Assembly (NCBI GenBank): GCA_038049695.1
Contig: CP142456.1
Coordinates: 43,070,001-43,134,000, forward strand
Origin: Cinnamomum chago
Lineage: Eukaryota; Streptophyta; Magnoliopsida; Laurales; Lauraceae
Reading direction: 5' to 3'
DNA: 64,000 bases
Of this stretch, positions 22,627-34,440 are shown piece by piece (the first letter of the stretch is position 1; each line of letters opens with the position of its first letter). The translations under genes and the position numbers were made by a program. The notes beneath the pieces are model-generated. The model was given only the letters and a program-made list of their open reading frames with translations, had not been told where the DNA came from and ran no database searches.

Positions 22627-23614
22627 TTATCTAGCCATGAAGACAGGGTATTTACCTGGTCCAGTATGGGGTGAGAAGCTGCTCTCGAGACCTCGAATGG
22701 TTAGTGAAACATCATCATCAAAGACCCAGAGTACGGAGGAAGCCATGCCCCCTGTGTTTTTATTGATCAGAGGTGCTTCCTCATCTGTAACTGGAGTTTC
22801 ATGACCCTCGGATGTATTATCTGATTCTTCACCTTCGACAGGGTTTGAACTACGAGCAATGATTCTAGCATAACGCCTGTCGCGTCTAGTCCCGGTCATG
22901 CAAACCACAACAGTATCAGGGTCATCTTCTTTTATTACCCATTGTTGAGTAATTCTTTTTTGGCCACGACTTTTCTTTTTATCATTCCTTTTCACTACCA
23001 TGGGTATGGAACGATTAATAATGGGGGTCAACCCCTTCTGGATGATGAACCGGCAGCGTGAACATGTTCACCTCATTTTCCTCCTTTTTTAGAAGGTCTT
23101 TGAATTGTGTAAGTCCTGCGGCATTATTGATAAAGAAATGCTGTTGTTTCTTTTTCAAGCGCTTTGTATGCACCTTTGGAGGACTAGGTGTAGGCCCTAC
23201 TATGACCAAAGCGAGACGTCGCCTTCCGTACCTCCTCCCCTCTTTCTGAGTAAGAGGATAAAAGGTATTCTCTTCAAGTGTTGCCAAGGTTATATCCTGG
23301 CAAGCTATCTTCTTGAATTTTTGTGGCTTAGGAGACCACGTTGTGCAGCCCAGGATCGTCTCCTTTGGCTACAGTTTCTTCTTTCCGAGCATTTGGCATA
23401 AGTCATTACCTTTGTAGGTTTTGACTTTGCCATTTGCTGGGGTTTTCTCTACATCTTGCACCCTCCTTGCCCCTTTTGCTTCTTTAGTGATGCGGAGGTG
23501 AGCTAGTGTAGTCCTCAAGTTCTGGTGTTCTTTAAGATGAACATCAAAAGGATTCTGGGCGTATTTTAACACCCATGGCCTGCGTGTCGTGGCCTTTTTG
23601 GAGGGTTTCGCCAA
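22627..23614 (-). pseudogene. Coding-like region upstream of Tat gag (fossil)
   Basis: Open stretches on the minus strand include MAKPSKKATTRRPWVLKYAQ and VHTKRLKKKQQHFFINNAAG, both strongly basic, followed by an acidic part. No domain is recognised. Ogre-type Tat elements are known to carry an extra gene of unknown function upstream of gag, and this is in the right place. It may equally be the Gag N-terminus. Confidence 0.5.
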
Positions 23615-24949
23615 TACTGGAGAGGCTTTGATAGTAGGAGCAGCAGGAGTTATTCGTTGGAAAATAGATACTCGAACTAGGAGTTCATTTTCAATGCGGG
23701 CTCTTTTCTGGCCCTTGGGAGTCTTGCTTTATTGGATGGAAACATTGTATAGACGTTCTTTGGTCTCATCGAAAGTAATGACAAGACAATTCATGATTAA
23801 TCTGCAACATAAATAAAAAGACCAATAATGAATGAGTGATAGGAGAGCATATTTATTTGCTCAATCCTATATCAATCTATTTCATTTTTTGCTTCAATGT
23901 TTTTACGTACGTTGTATCGATAAACGAGCAGCACTCTGGTATGATAAACATAGCCCCAAAATGGGTGAGAAAATGACTTGTGATCCAATCATATTCATGG
24001 TGATGTATTTGGCTTTTGACCGACATACACCAATGAAGTGATTAACTAGGATCTCGTCAAGTTCCGTAGGCCATAAGCAGGGCAGTAAATGCTCACTACC
24101 GACCAAAGGAAACTGACTTTATATAGATTGAATATTATAGACTTATAAATCGAGACAACTTCACAAGGAAGAGTCTTATCGGCCATATTATTTTGTGACA
24201 TATTTATTTTATGTCACCATTTTTCAATTATCCATTTAGTACTGTTTAGGAGAGTCCTGGGTTCTGTACAGTGAGCATTCAATCAGTATAAAGGCTTAGA
24301 ATTTCATGATAGAACATCCAAGAAAAGAAAAATGTATAAAAAGTCTAGCGGCCACTTTTCCTATGGACTGGCCGGTGAACGCTGTTGGTACCGGCCGATG
24401 AAGGTTACTGGCATTAGCCGTTGAGTGTCAAGCACTCCAAGCTGGCCGCGCCGGTTTTGGACCTCATGGCCATATAGTGTTTGATGTCTTAGGTGTACAA
24501 TCCACCGGCTGCGAGACTTAGTCAATTGTTGTGGCCTCTTTGGGATACAATAACTTTAAAGACATTGACCGGTCATAATGAGTTGTTCATTATAACAGCC
24601 GCTAGACGCGCAATAGGGCGTGGATAGACGACCGACTCCATATTTCATGGCCGTCATGTCCTGTCTGCATTGGTCAGCTGATAAACGCGTGCAGTAGAGC
24701 AAGAATGACCGGGCGACACCAATTTCTATGGTCGTTGTGTTCTTTCTGCATTGGCCACTGGGCGCTTTGCATCTTCTCCATTTCATCTCTGTTAGCTTTT
24801 TCCTCTGATATGTTCTTCTCTTTTTCTTTTTTTAGTACAACAACAACTTTCTTCTCTTTTTTTTTTAGAACAACAACAACTGAGGAACTCTCTTCAAGTT
24901 CTTCCCAAGTATTTTGATCAATGAATCATTACTGATTATGTGTAATTAC
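23615..24949 (-). other. Tat element 5' leader, no gene seen
   Basis: This non-coding stretch lies between the primer site and the first coding-like region. It contains GC-rich CCGGCC-type motifs (about 24350-24450), a degenerate tandem repeat (about 24560-24790) and two copies of an ACAACAACT block separated by T-rich sequence (24837-24880). Confidence 0.6.
24560..24790. repeat. Degenerate tandem repeat, unit about 81 bp, in the Tat leader
   Basis: TCTGCATTGG recurs at 24664 and 24745, each preceded by an ATGG(C/T)CGT block, with a weaker third unit to the left around 24570-24630. Confidence 0.6.
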
Positions 24950-24968
24950 TCCCCACAGACGGCACCAA
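24950..24968 (-). other. Tat element primer binding site
   Basis: On the minus strand it reads TTGGTGCCGTCTGTGGGGA, next to the inner edge of the 5' LTR. The GCCGTCTGTGGGGA core is the usual form in Tat-group elements. The priming tRNA is not assigned here. Confidence 0.8.
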
Positions 24969-24969
24969 T

Positions 24970-25735
24970 CTTCCATTTCGCCCAAAAGAGGAAAAAAGAA
25001 AGATGAAGGTTCTGGTGAAGAAGCTTTTTTATTTCATCCTTTGAGCATTACAGAAAGATGTGAAAATGACTCGCACAAATGTTGGCTAGCGTAAGAAGAG
25101 TCATCTTCACTTTTGTTTACATGGTTTCTTCTTTGCTTCACGTTCTGAGTGCAGGTTGTTTACAACTTTTTTATACAACCCCCTCGTCAGGTGAGGAGAT
25201 CAAAATATTGAAAATTTGAATTGAAGGGAGAGGAGAAGTCCGCTGTCTTCGAGAGTCTACTAGAGACGGAATTGGAGAAGTCTGTAATTTAGCTTCTTCT
25301 GTCGGTCTTTGCAGTTCATCACCACTATTTTAGGAAGAATGATTAATCAGAGAAGTCTGCTTTAAAATAGCAGAGACAATCTTTGTCCTTCCTCCATGGT
25401 GAGAGGAACAAAGGCTGACTTTTAGAAGCTATTGCCCAAGTCCAAGGAGAAGCGTTCACCACTGCCTGATTCTCACCTTGCTGATGAAGGAGGAAAGAGT
25501 TTTGAAAATACAGAATTTCTGGGCTTCTTTGCTCTGGATCCGAGATGTCTTCCTGCTCTCCCAAGTCTTCCTTTTATAGCCTTTGAGGAACCATAATTGC
25601 CGGAGATCATGGAGGAGTGGAGGTGGTTTCAAAAATGTCTTCAATGGGAAACGTTACCGGTTCTCTTTTTGCAAGTTCATCGGCCATAAAAAGAGATAAT
25701 TGGCCATTTCGTGGGAGATCATGGGTGTCAGGCAG
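24970..25735 (-). repeat. Tat element 5' LTR, inner part
   Basis: This runs from the primer site to the Athila insertion point. It holds a minus-strand TATA box (plus TTTATA, 25572-25577). The inner LTR edge is not clearly of the usual CA form, so the left limit is approximate by a few bases. The LTR continues at 51869-52137; total length is about 1.04 kb. Confidence 0.75.
25731..25735. repeat. Athila target site duplication, left copy
   Basis: GGCAG here pairs with GGTAG at 51864-51868, one difference. Together with the shared LTR ends this ties 25736 and 51863 together as the two ends of one insertion. Confidence 0.85.
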
Positions 25736-26799
25736 TGACCAATCCTAAAACAGGGCTGTAAATATAAATTATTCCTCCGCTACTACCTCTGCTTGCAAAA
25801 ACAAAGATGTTAACCGAGTATCGTATCCACTGGGACAAAAAGACTAAGTTGTGTTGTTTCCTAAATTCTTAGACTAATCCTATTAGAAAACGAAGTGTTG
25901 GGTTGATTGATTGTAATTCCTAAATTAACAAATTAAAAGACAGGGTTGACTCAATCAGAGAAAAGATCTCAGGGTACGAATCCACTCTAACCTCGCACAA
26001 TGGCAAGTATAGGCCTAAGGTTTCACTGTCAACGCTATAGAGACTCGTCCTGGTTACAAACCTTTAGAGTCAACAAATAAGGGATGTGGATGTAAATCGG
26101 GGCATAACCTATCACTATGGCATAGATTATCCTAGATCTAACAAACACATTCACTCAAGCATCATTATATAACTTAGTACTCAAATCTACAAGATTAAAA
26201 TACCAAAGAAAGAGATATTGCATTAATAAAATCCAATCAATGGATTAACATCTTGTCATATAACCAAAAGCGTTTAAAATAAAACCCTAAACCTATACAT
26301 CACCATAAACAAGAGATTAGGGCTTCATCGCAACCCAAAGATAAAGATTTAGTTACGCATGGCAAGAGGTTGACGAAGAATCTCTGATGAAATCACCATG
26401 GACGCGCTTCCAAAAGCTCCAAAACCTCGCTCCAGACCTTCTCCCAAGATGTGTGTGTCTCCAAAAACGAGTTTGGACTTTTATTTATAGGTTTTGGGAT
26501 GAAAAACCTCTTCAAAACGTGCATGAGAAAGACTCTCAGATGGTCCGGGCGTTCGGACGCCAGGACAAATTTCTGTCCTGCGCGTCTCTGTGACCACCGG
26601 GCGTCCGGATGCCCGGTGCCAGTGAGCACCGGTTCGATTGGGTTTTTATCATTTTTTCTCATCTTGCGCCAATTTCTTTCCAATGCACCTAGAACACCTG
26701 TAAACATGAAAATAATATAATTAGACTATTTAATCGCATCAAAGTGTATATCAAAGTCTAAACTAAGGGGCCTAAATGATACATTTTATGCTCTTATCG
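25736..26799 (-). repeat. Athila 3' LTR
   Basis: It starts TGACCAATCC on the plus strand and matches 50817-51863 almost base for base. The minus-strand TATA box is at 26481-26490. Upstream of it in transcription sense are an inverted repeat (26562-26579) and a near-perfect 20 bp palindrome (26597-26616, CCGGGCGTCCGGATGCCCGG). Confidence 0.93.
26562..26579. repeat. Inverted repeat in the Athila LTR promoter region
   Basis: Arms AGGACA and TGTCCT flank a 6 bp centre that reads GAAATT in transcription sense. The other LTR has the same at 51643-51660. The SIRE-like LTR has a similar element with the same centre at 28364-28385. Confidence 0.9.
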
Positions 26800-26811
26800 C
26801 ACCCCCCAACT
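26800..26811 (-). other. Athila polypurine tract
   Basis: On the minus strand it reads AGTTGGGGGGTG immediately before the 3' LTR. A copy of its core, plus CACCCCCCAAC, recurs at 38322-38332. Confidence 0.85.
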
Positions 26812-27528
26812 TATACTTTGCAAGACCCCGAGCAAAGCTAAAACAAAAAGAAAACTAACTAAGGCCACTTTCGTAGGGAGCACAGCTATACTTAGCATGT
26901 GCAACAAGCCTTTAAACCTTTAAGTTCCCCCTAGAGGACGAGTTATAGTCTCGTGAAGGTTTGCAGTGAATCTACCCAAAAAATTCTTGAAACATAAAAG
27001 AAAAACAGGGAGTATTTTCCACCAATGTATCTACGAACTCCGGATATTCCTAATTATGGGGTTTTCAAAATACATCTCAAATTTGGTTCACAAATCCTAT
27101 CTTTTGGTCAGAAATCCTCAAAATCATGCTGGAAAAATTGATCGTGCACAGTGGAAGTTGTGTACATATAGAAGCATGAAAGCATAAAACGATCCACTAA
27201 AGATTTCCTTAAACACACATCTTGTTCTTTCAAAATGTTGGCCCACCGAACCTCAGTAAAAGCTAACATGATTCCTCCCAAGGCATTTGTGGTGCCTTTC
27301 ACACTATTGTTGTTCAAAGGACGTGACAACACTATTTTGACTTCAATTTTTTTTATTTTAGAATAAAGAAATGACTATGCAATGCCTAGGTCCCTTAAGC
27401 TTTCTAATTAACCCATGTAACGAGCATTCAGCCAATGACTCCCAAAGCATATGTCTTTAGGGCACTAGGTATGGCAATACCCCTATGGGCTTACTGGCTC
27501 GGGTTAAAAAGGCTACGAACCCAAACTT
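26812..27528 (-). other. Athila 3' non-coding region, part 1
   Basis: No gene is seen. The region directly inside the 3' LTR is A/T-rich. It continues at 37896 beyond the solo LTR and the SIRE-like element. Confidence 0.7.
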
Positions 27529-28285
27529 GTCACTGAAAGTCCTGGGATCCTAACCCTAGAGGGGGGGTGAATAGGGTGTGCTACAATATGACCAATTTTA
27601 AGAAAAATTTTAATTTCTATAGAGTAAACAAGTCACAACTGATGATAATCAAACAAAATGCGGAAGCTTAATAAAAACAATCACTACAAAGCAAGCACCA
27701 CTACACAAAGATTTATAGTGGTTCGGCCTCAATGCCTACATCCACTACCGGCTTGTGATCCAATCACCCCACCGGATTTCCACTATCTATGCTTTTCAAT
27801 AGGCTAAGCAATAACCTTTACAATGTTATTTTTCTAGGCAAAACAACAACCTTTACAAGATGCTTTTCTAGGCTAAGCAATAACCTTTATGTTAGAGTTT
27901 TTGTTTTGTTGCAATTTGATAGGATGCTTTCAATTTCATAAAGCTTGCCCTCTCATTCATTCATGGTCTTATTCATAGGATCATCATGCATATTTCTCAT
28001 TCTTGATCTTTGTATTTATCATTTGATATGCATGGTTTTCATTTCAGTTTATCTCTTAAGATCATGGAGGTTTTGGTTTCAAAAATCATCCAAGCTTTCC
28101 AAAGTTTCTATCTTTAAAATCATTATTTTGATTTGGAGTTTTCATGGCTTTAAAAAATTCAGTTTTCATCTTCCTTCAGTCATGATTTATTGCTTGGTAT
28201 TTGTGTCTCAAAGTCCCTTGGAAGATGCCCTCAAAAGTTACAAGTTTCTCTCTTTTTTAAAAAATCTGGGCATCTGCCAGTGTTG

Positions 28286-28425
28286 CCGGTCGACCGGGCC
28301 AAGCTTGCCGGTCGACCGGGATCACTGCAGCTCTTAAGCACAGTTTCTGAGCTGTAGCCTTCCAACGGTCAGAAATTTGACCGTTGTGCTTTCCCGGTCG
28401 ACCGAGACCTGTTTGCAGGTCGACC
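28286..28425. repeat. Palindrome cluster upstream of the SIRE-like TATA box
   Basis: CCGGTCGACCGG occurs twice, then CGGTCGACCG and GGTCGACC, all perfect palindromes. Between them lies an inverted repeat (28364-28385) with arms AACGGTCA and TGACCGTT around GAAATT. The cluster ends about 30 bp before the TATA box. Confidence 0.92.
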
Positions 28426-28453
28426 GAGGACTAGCCGTTGGCAACTTTTTCTT

Positions 28454-28460
28454 TATAAAA
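28454..28460 (+). promoter_or_regulatory. TATA box of the SIRE-like LTR promoter
   Basis: TATAAAA lies in a T-rich context (TCTTTATAAAAAGTGG), about 565 bp into the LTR. The other LTR has the same at 35388-35394. Confidence 0.75.
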
Positions 28461-29530
28461 AGTGGCTTTTTGGTTGAAGAAAGTTGCTGACATTGGAGGG
28501 ACTTTTGAGGCCAAGGATTAGCAACTTCTCAAGAGCATTTTCAAAGGGATTATGAAGCCATTCCATTAAGTCAACCTTTGATCTTCAAATGGGTGTGCTT
28601 TCTTTAATCCTAGTCTTTTTAAAATCATGTTTTGTTTCAAATCTTTGATCTCTTTCAATACATGATTAACAAGTTGCTTTCCTATTAAAATGTTGTCCTT
28701 CATAACATGCTTAATACTTTAGTAATCTCATATGCTATGAATACAACATATTGTCATTGCTTCACATGAATTTGTTTTTCTTGTTTCAACATCAACTTGT
28801 TAGACTTTAATTTGTCTTCTTTGAAAACAAGATAGTTAACATTGTTAAACTCATGTGTTAGACAACCCACTCTTTCTCAATCATTTGATTATCATCTTTG
28901 CATCATTCAAGATTGTATCTTTTCAAAAGGAGAAAGAGTAATTTCTAGTAAATGCATTTTTCATAAACTTTGTCATACATATGCATGTTTCTAGATCTTG
29001 AGGTTTTCACTTTCTATTTAGCCTATTAAGAGGCACTCTTTTGCACTCAAATAGTTCTCTTAATCCATGCATTCATAGGCATATTTTCTAAGAGAAAAGT
29101 TCTATGTTGTAAAGGTTCATGCTTAGCCTTGAAAAGCATATGTTGTAAAGGTTTATGCTAAGCCTTGAAAAGCATAGTGTTGATTGTAAGGTTTGAGGTG
29201 ATCCTAAACCTTAATTGGAGTTAGTGAATACCGGTAGGTGTACCGGGAGTGGATGTAGGCAATTTGGCCGAACCACTATAAATGAGCTTGTCATGGTGAT
29301 TGATCTTTTACTCTCTTTACTTGGATGATTTACTTTTGGTTGTATGAAGTTTGTAGTTGATGATTCCTTGTGTATGCTTATCTTAGAGATTCCTATCTAT
29401 CACAAGATAATTAATCTTCATCAAATCTTAATTGACTTAAAAGTTAAAAGAATTCAAATTGGTCTAGGTTTTTAGAGCTCATCCTATTCACCCCCCCCCC
29501 CCCTCTAGGATTCGGTCTTGGACTTTCAAT

Positions 29531-29542
29531 TGGTATCAGAGC
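29531..29542 (+). other. SIRE-like element primer binding site, initiator-Met tRNA
   Basis: TGGTATCAGAGC lies two bases after the 5' LTR. It is the standard complement to the 3' end of the initiator methionine tRNA in plant copia elements. Confidence 0.95.
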
Positions 29543-29613
29543 AAGGCTGCTCTTGTTTTGGTTTAACCACCTAGAGTTAGAATCCTAGTGAGTGTTTTTC
29601 TTTTGTCGCCACC

Positions 29614-32600
29614 ATGCAATCTCAATTGGGTGAAGGAAATGCCACCAATAGACCTCCTCTGTTTAATGGAACACACTATCGCTATTGGAAAATTAGAATG
29701 CAAGTGTTCTTAGAATCCCAAAACTTAGATGTGTGGAACATCATTGAAGATGGCTATCATCCTCCCACTACCACAGAAAAAGACTCTGAAGGGAATGTTA
29801 TATCCATAAAAACCAAACCCAAAAATACTTGGACTCAAGGAGAAAAGGATAGAGCTAACTTAAATGCTAAGGAAAAAAATTCTCTATATTGTGCTCTATC
29901 TCAAGAAGAGTTTAATAGAGTAGTTAATTGCAACACTGCTAAGGAAATTTGGGATACCCTAGAGATCACCCATGAAGGCACGGATCAGGTCAAGATAATA
30001 GCCAAAATTCAAATGTTAACCTCTAAATTAGAATACATTAAGATGCTTGAAGAAGAAACATTTGATGAATTCTACTCTAAATTCATGGAAATTGTCAATT
30101 CTCTTATAGGTCTAGGAGAAAAGATGGATGAATCTAAAGCTGTTAGAAAAATTTTAAGATCTCTCCCAAAAAGATTCAAACCTAAAATTGTTGCCATAAC
30201 AGAAAGCAAGGATGTTGATAAAATCAAAATTGAAGAACTAAGAGGAAATCTCCTTACATATGAATTAGACTTTGGAGTTCAGGACAAAAAAAAAGGAGTA
30301 GCCTTTTCCTCTCATTCCAAAGAAAATGAAAGTGATGTTGATAGTGATGAGGACAATGCTTTATTTGTTAAGAAATTTAAAAGTTTCTTTAAGAACAACA
30401 ATATCAATAGAAAGTTTGATGAAAGCAAAAGTCCTAGATTCCAAAGAAATCCCAAAGGATCTTTTATTAAAAAGGATGTGCAATGTTACAATTGCAAGGG
30501 GTTTGGACACATTGCCCAAAATTGCTCCACCCCTAAAGAATTTGAAAAAGGAGACAAGAAAGGAAAGAAGGCTCTAAACATAACTTGGGATGAGGAAGAT
30601 GAAGAGTGTGACAAAAATGAATCCTCTAATGATGAAGATGAAAATTACCCTAATTGGCTTCTACTCTCTTCTATTGAAGATCCTAATGAGCATAATGCAT
30701 TAATAGATGACACATTAGGGCAAGAAGAAACTAATGAAGAAGATGAGGATAATGGAATCCAACAAGCTTATAATGAACTATATGAAAATTGGGAAATCTT
30801 ACTTAAGAAAAATAAAATTTTAAAAGAAGATTCCAAAAAGCTTGTAAATGAAGTGAGTATCATAAAAGATGAATTGAAATTAACAATCAATGAGAAAAAC
30901 AACTTGGAACATCAAGTCACCACTCTTAATGAAGATTTTACTCATGCTCAAAAACAAATTCATAATTTACAATCCAAACTTGAATCTAGTCAACTTGAAA
31001 CAAGTTCTCTCCAAATAAAACTTAATAAAGGAAAATTCATTGTTGACAAATTCACCTTGGGAAATGACAAATTTTATCAAATGTTGGGCATGCATAAAAT
31101 TTATGGTGACAAGAGTGGAATAGGTTTTGAAGGTTCCCCTAGTAACATGAAGAATAGTTCTCAAACCTCTACTAAGAGTCCCCACAAACCTATAGTTGAG
31201 AGAAACTATACACCTAGATGGACTTGTCACTTTTGCAATCGTAGTGGACATTTGGTCCCTAATTGCCCATACAAAATTAGGTTGTCTCTCAAAAATCCCC
31301 CTAGAATACCATTCAAATTTGTACCCAAGAACATTCCCTATAAATCCCCTTTATCCACTTGGATGGTAAAAGGAACAAACTTTGAGAGTCTCCTAGTTCA
31401 AACCGCTTTAAAAGCAAAGGAAAACCCTACTTGGTTCTTAGATAGTGGTTGTTCTAAACACATGACGGGAGACCGATCTAGATTCAGCTCTATAGTGGAA
31501 TATGATGGAGGAAATGTTTTGTTTGGAGACAATAGTAAAGCTCAAATCATTGGCAAGGGAAGTGTGAAAGGAGATCAAATACCAACTTTAAATGATGTAT
31601 TCCTTGTGGAAGGATTGAAACATAATCTTCTTAGCATTAGCCAATTATGTGACAAAGGAAACAAGGTTGTTTTTGATAGTCAATCTTGCAAAGTGGTAAA
31701 TGATAAAACCCATCAAGTTATTCTTACTGGATCAAGAACTAAAGGAAACATTTACATTATAGAAGAATGTGATGAGAATGAATCTAGGTGCTTGATAACT
31801 AAAGATCAAGAGAATTACTTATGGCACCAAAGGATGGGTCACATAAATTTCAAATTGATGAAAACCTTGTCTAAAGATGAAATTGTGAAAGGGATTCCCA
31901 AGTTAAGTGATGAAAAATCTGAACTATGTAAGGCTTGTCAACTGGGAAAACAAATCAAGAAGAGCTTTAAAGGTTTAAAGGATATATCGTCTTCTCGTCC
32001 TCTTGAATTAATCCACATGGACTTAATTGGACCTGCACCAGTGCAAAGTATTGGAGGAAAGAAATTTATCCTGGTTATGGTCGATGATTATTCTCGTTTT
32101 GGATGGGTTGCCTTTCTTCATGCCAAATCGGATGCGGCGGACAATATCATAAGAATTTGCAATAAGATTCAGGTAGAAAGGGACTGCAAAATTCAGAAGA
32201 TCAAAAGTGATCATGGGGGAGAATTTGAAAATGAAAAGTTTGCTAGATTTTGTGAGAGTCATGGAATTAATCATCAATACTCAGCTCCTAAAACTCCTCA
32301 ACAAAATGGAGTAGCTGAAAGGAGAAATAGAGTTATTCAAGAAATGGCTAGGACCATACTTAATGAAAAGAATCTTTCTCGTAATCTATGGGCTGAAGCT
32401 GTGAATACTGCTTGTTATCTCATCAACAGAGTCTATCTCACTAAGAATACCAACAAAACCCCTTACGAACTTTATTTTGAAAGAAAACCAAATTTGGGGT
32501 ATTTGAAAGTGTTTGGAAGCAAATGTTACATTCTAAGAGATAGGGAGCAGTTAGAAAAATTTGAGCCTAAATCTGATGAAGGAATTTTCCTAGGCTATTC

Positions 32601-34440
32601 TGAAAGGAGCAAAGCTTACAGAGTTTTTAATCATAGAACCATGACTATAATGGAGTCAGCTCATGTTGTCATTGATGACGCGAATCAAGTTGGAAGAATC
32701 CTTCAAGATGATGATGAAATTGAAATGGATATTGACCAATCTAATCCAAAAGATAGTGATGTGAGCAATCCTTGCAAAGCCATTGTCCCAACAAAATTAA
32801 TGAAAAATCACACTTTGGATAATGTTATTGGAAATATCAGCAGTGGGGTTATGACCCGGAGACAAGTTCAAAATCTATGTGCTCATTACTCCTTTGTCTC
32901 ACAAATCGAGCCTAAGAACTTTACTGAAGCTGAATCAAAATCTGAATGGATGGAAGCTATGCAGGAAGAATTGAATCAATTTAAGAAAAATGATGCTTGG
33001 GATCTTGTCCCATTGCCTGCGGAGAAAAATCCCATAGGCACTAAATGGATTTTCAAGAACAAGTCAGATGAATCTGGAAATGTTGTGAGAAACAAAGCTA
33101 GACTTGTAGCAAAAGGATGTGCTCAAATAGAAGGAATTGATTTTGAAGAAACTTTTGCTCCTGTAGCCCGTTTGGAGTCCATAAGAATTCTATTGAGTTA
33201 TGCTAGTAGCATGAGGATCAAACTATTTCAGATGGATGTCAAAAGTGCCTTCTTCAATGGAGAAATTGAAGAAGATGTTTATGTTACTCAACCTGAAGGC
33301 TTTGAAGACCCTCATCATCCTGAGTATGTTTATAAGCTCAAGAAAGCTCTCTATGGATTAAAACAAGCACCTCGGGCATGGTATGAAAAGCTTACGAATC
33401 ATCTGATTGAAAATGATTTTGAATGTGGGAAAGTTGATAAGACTCTGTTTATCAAGAAGATTGATCAAAACATTCTTGTAGCTCAAATCTATGTTGATGA
33501 TATCGTATTTGGATCTACTTCAGAGAAGTTAGCTCAAGGATTTTCAGAATTAATGAGCTCCAATTTTGAGATGAGTCTGGTCGGTCCCCTGCAATTCTTT
33601 CTAGGATTACAAGTTAGTAAAACTGACCATGGTATCTTCCTTAGTCAATCCAAGTTTGCCCTAGAAATAGTGAAAAAGTTTGGCTTAGGAGAATCTAAGA
33701 CTAGTTGCAATCCTATGGGCTCCACTACTAAAATATCTAGTGACCTTAAGGGTAAGAAAGCTGACCAGAAACTTTATAGGAGCATGATAGGAAGCCTTCT
33801 CTATCTCACTGCTAGCCGCCCTGATATCTGGTTTAGCGTTGGAATATGTGCTAGGTATCAATCTGACCCCCGAGAGTCTCACATTAAAACTGTGAAACGT
33901 ATCATAAAATATATTAATGGGACTTCTCACTATGGTATCTGGTATCCTCATGACTCAACTCTGCAATTAATTGGATATAGCGATGTAGATTGGGCAAGAT
34001 CAATAGATGATAGGAAAAGCACTAGTGGCTGCTGTTATTTCTTAGGGAACTGCTTAGTAGCCTGGCATAGCAAAAAGCAAAATTCTGTATCCTTGTCTAC
34101 TGCAGAAGCTGAATATATTGTTGCAGGTAGCTGCTGTGCCCAGTTGTTGTGGATGAAACAAACTTTATTAGATTATAATGTTCCACAACAATGCATGCCT
34201 ATCATGTGTGACAACTCTAGTGCCATCAGTATCTCAAAAAATCCTGTTCAGCACTCTCGCACTAAACACATTGACATTCGCTATCATTTCTTGCGTGATC
34301 ATGCTGACCAAGGCACAATTGAGTTAATGTTTGTCCCTACAGCTACCCAATTGGCTGACTTATTCACTAAACCCCTTGGAAATGATCGTTTCATAAAATT
34401 GAGACATCAATTGGGCATTGGCCCTTGCCCTGATTTTTAA
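29614..34440 (+). CDS. Gag-Pol polyprotein of the SIRE-like copia element
   Basis: A single 1608-residue frame. The start lies in GCCACCATG, an ideal plant context. Order: a Gag N-terminus with [20 protein letters not shown]; a CCHC zinc knuckle at about 291-304 ([14 protein letters not shown]); a charged coiled coil at about 390-480; a second CCHC at about 538-551 ([14 protein letters not shown]); aspartic protease [13 protein letters not shown] from 607; integrase HHCC (HQRMGH from about 738, CKAC from 772); and an integrase core with D803, D866 and E902, giving the DD35E spacing. RT follows with YVDDIVFG from 1293, and RNase H from about 1457 to ADLFTKPLG near the end. Pol order PR-IN-RT-RH is diagnostic of copia. 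The protein would act in a cytoplasmic particle and then at chromatin. Two zinc knuckles split by a coiled coil are unusual among copia Gags. Confidence 0.97.
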   Translation: MQSQLGEGNATNRPPLFNGTHYRYWKIRMQVFLESQNLDVWNIIEDGYHPPTTTEKDSEGNVISIKTKPKNTWTQGEKDRANLNAKEKNSLYCALSQEEFNRVVNCNTAKEIWDTLEITHEGTDQVKIIAKIQMLTSKLEYIKMLEEETFDEFYSKFMEIVNSLIGLGEKMDESKAVRKILRSLPKRFKPKIVAITESKDVDKIKIEELRGNLLTYELDFGVQDKKKGVAFSSHSKENESDVDSDEDNALFVKKFKSFFKNNNINRKFDESKSPRFQRNPKGSFIKKDVQCYNCKGFGHIAQNCSTPKEFEKGDKKGKKALNITWDEEDEECDKNESSNDEDENYPNWLLLSSIEDPNEHNALIDDTLGQEETNEEDEDNGIQQAYNELYENWEILLKKNKILKEDSKKLVNEVSIIKDELKLTINEKNNLEHQVTTLNEDFTHAQKQIHNLQSKLESSQLETSSLQIKLNKGKFIVDKFTLGNDKFYQMLGMHKIYGDKSGIGFEGSPSNMKNSSQTSTKSPHKPIVERNYTPRWTCHFCNRSGHLVPNCPYKIRLSLKNPPRIPFKFVPKNIPYKSPLSTWMVKGTNFESLLVQTALKAKENPTWFLDSGCSKHMTGDRSRFSSIVEYDGGNVLFGDNSKAQIIGKGSVKGDQIPTLNDVFLVEGLKHNLLSISQLCDKGNKVVFDSQSCKVVNDKTHQVILTGSRTKGNIYIIEECDENESRCLITKDQENYLWHQRMGHINFKLMKTLSKDEIVKGIPKLSDEKSELCKACQLGKQIKKSFKGLKDISSSRPLELIHMDLIGPAPVQSIGGKKFILVMVDDYSRFGWVAFLHAKSDAADNIIRICNKIQVERDCKIQKIKSDHGGEFENEKFARFCESHGINHQYSAPKTPQQNGVAERRNRVIQEMARTILNEKNLSRNLWAEAVNTACYLINRVYLTKNTNKTPYELYFERKPNLGYLKVFGSKCYILRDREQLEKFEPKSDEGIFLGYSERSKAYRVFNHRTMTIMESAHVVIDDANQVGRILQDDDEIEMDIDQSNPKDSDVSNPCKAIVPTKLMKNHTLDNVIGNISSGVMTRRQVQNLCAHYSFVSQIEPKNFTEAESKSEWMEAMQEELNQFKKNDAWDLVPLPAEKNPIGTKWIFKNKSDESGNVVRNKARLVAKGCAQIEGIDFEETFAPVARLESIRILLSYASSMRIKLFQMDVKSAFFNGEIEEDVYVTQPEGFEDPHHPEYVYKLKKALYGLKQAPRAWYEKLTNHLIENDFECGKVDKTLFIKKIDQNILVAQIYVDDIVFGSTSEKLAQGFSELMSSNFEMSLVGPLQFFLGLQVSKTDHGIFLSQSKFALEIVKKFGLGESKTSCNPMGSTTKISSDLKGKKADQKLYRSMIGSLLYLTASRPDIWFSVGICARYQSDPRESHIKTVKRIIKYINGTSHYGIWYPHDSTLQLIGYSDVDWARSIDDRKSTSGCCYFLGNCLVAWHSKKQNSVSLSTAEAEYIVAGSCCAQLLWMKQTLLDYNVPQQCMPIMCDNSSAISISKNPVQHSRTKHIDIRYHFLRDHADQGTIELMFVPTATQLADLFTKPLGNDRFIKLRHQLGIGPCPDF

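Larger units (their letters stand above)
27890..29528 (+). repeat. SIRE-like element 5' LTR
   Basis: It starts TGTTAGAG and ends GGACTTTCA. The TATA box is at 28454-28460. Upstream are four GGTCGACC-type palindromes (28286-28297, 28308-28319, 28395-28404, 28418-28425) and an inverted repeat (28364-28385). Downstream are units of about 40 bp around TGCTAAGCCTTGAAAAGCAT (about 29105-29180). A run of C lies near the 3' end. Confidence 0.95.

Noticed and set aside
27945-28337. Hydrophobic frame of about 130 residues, present again at 34901-35284
   Set aside because: Both lie in the LTRs of the SIRE-like element, so the duplication is that of the LTR. No domain is seen and LTRs are non-coding in this group.
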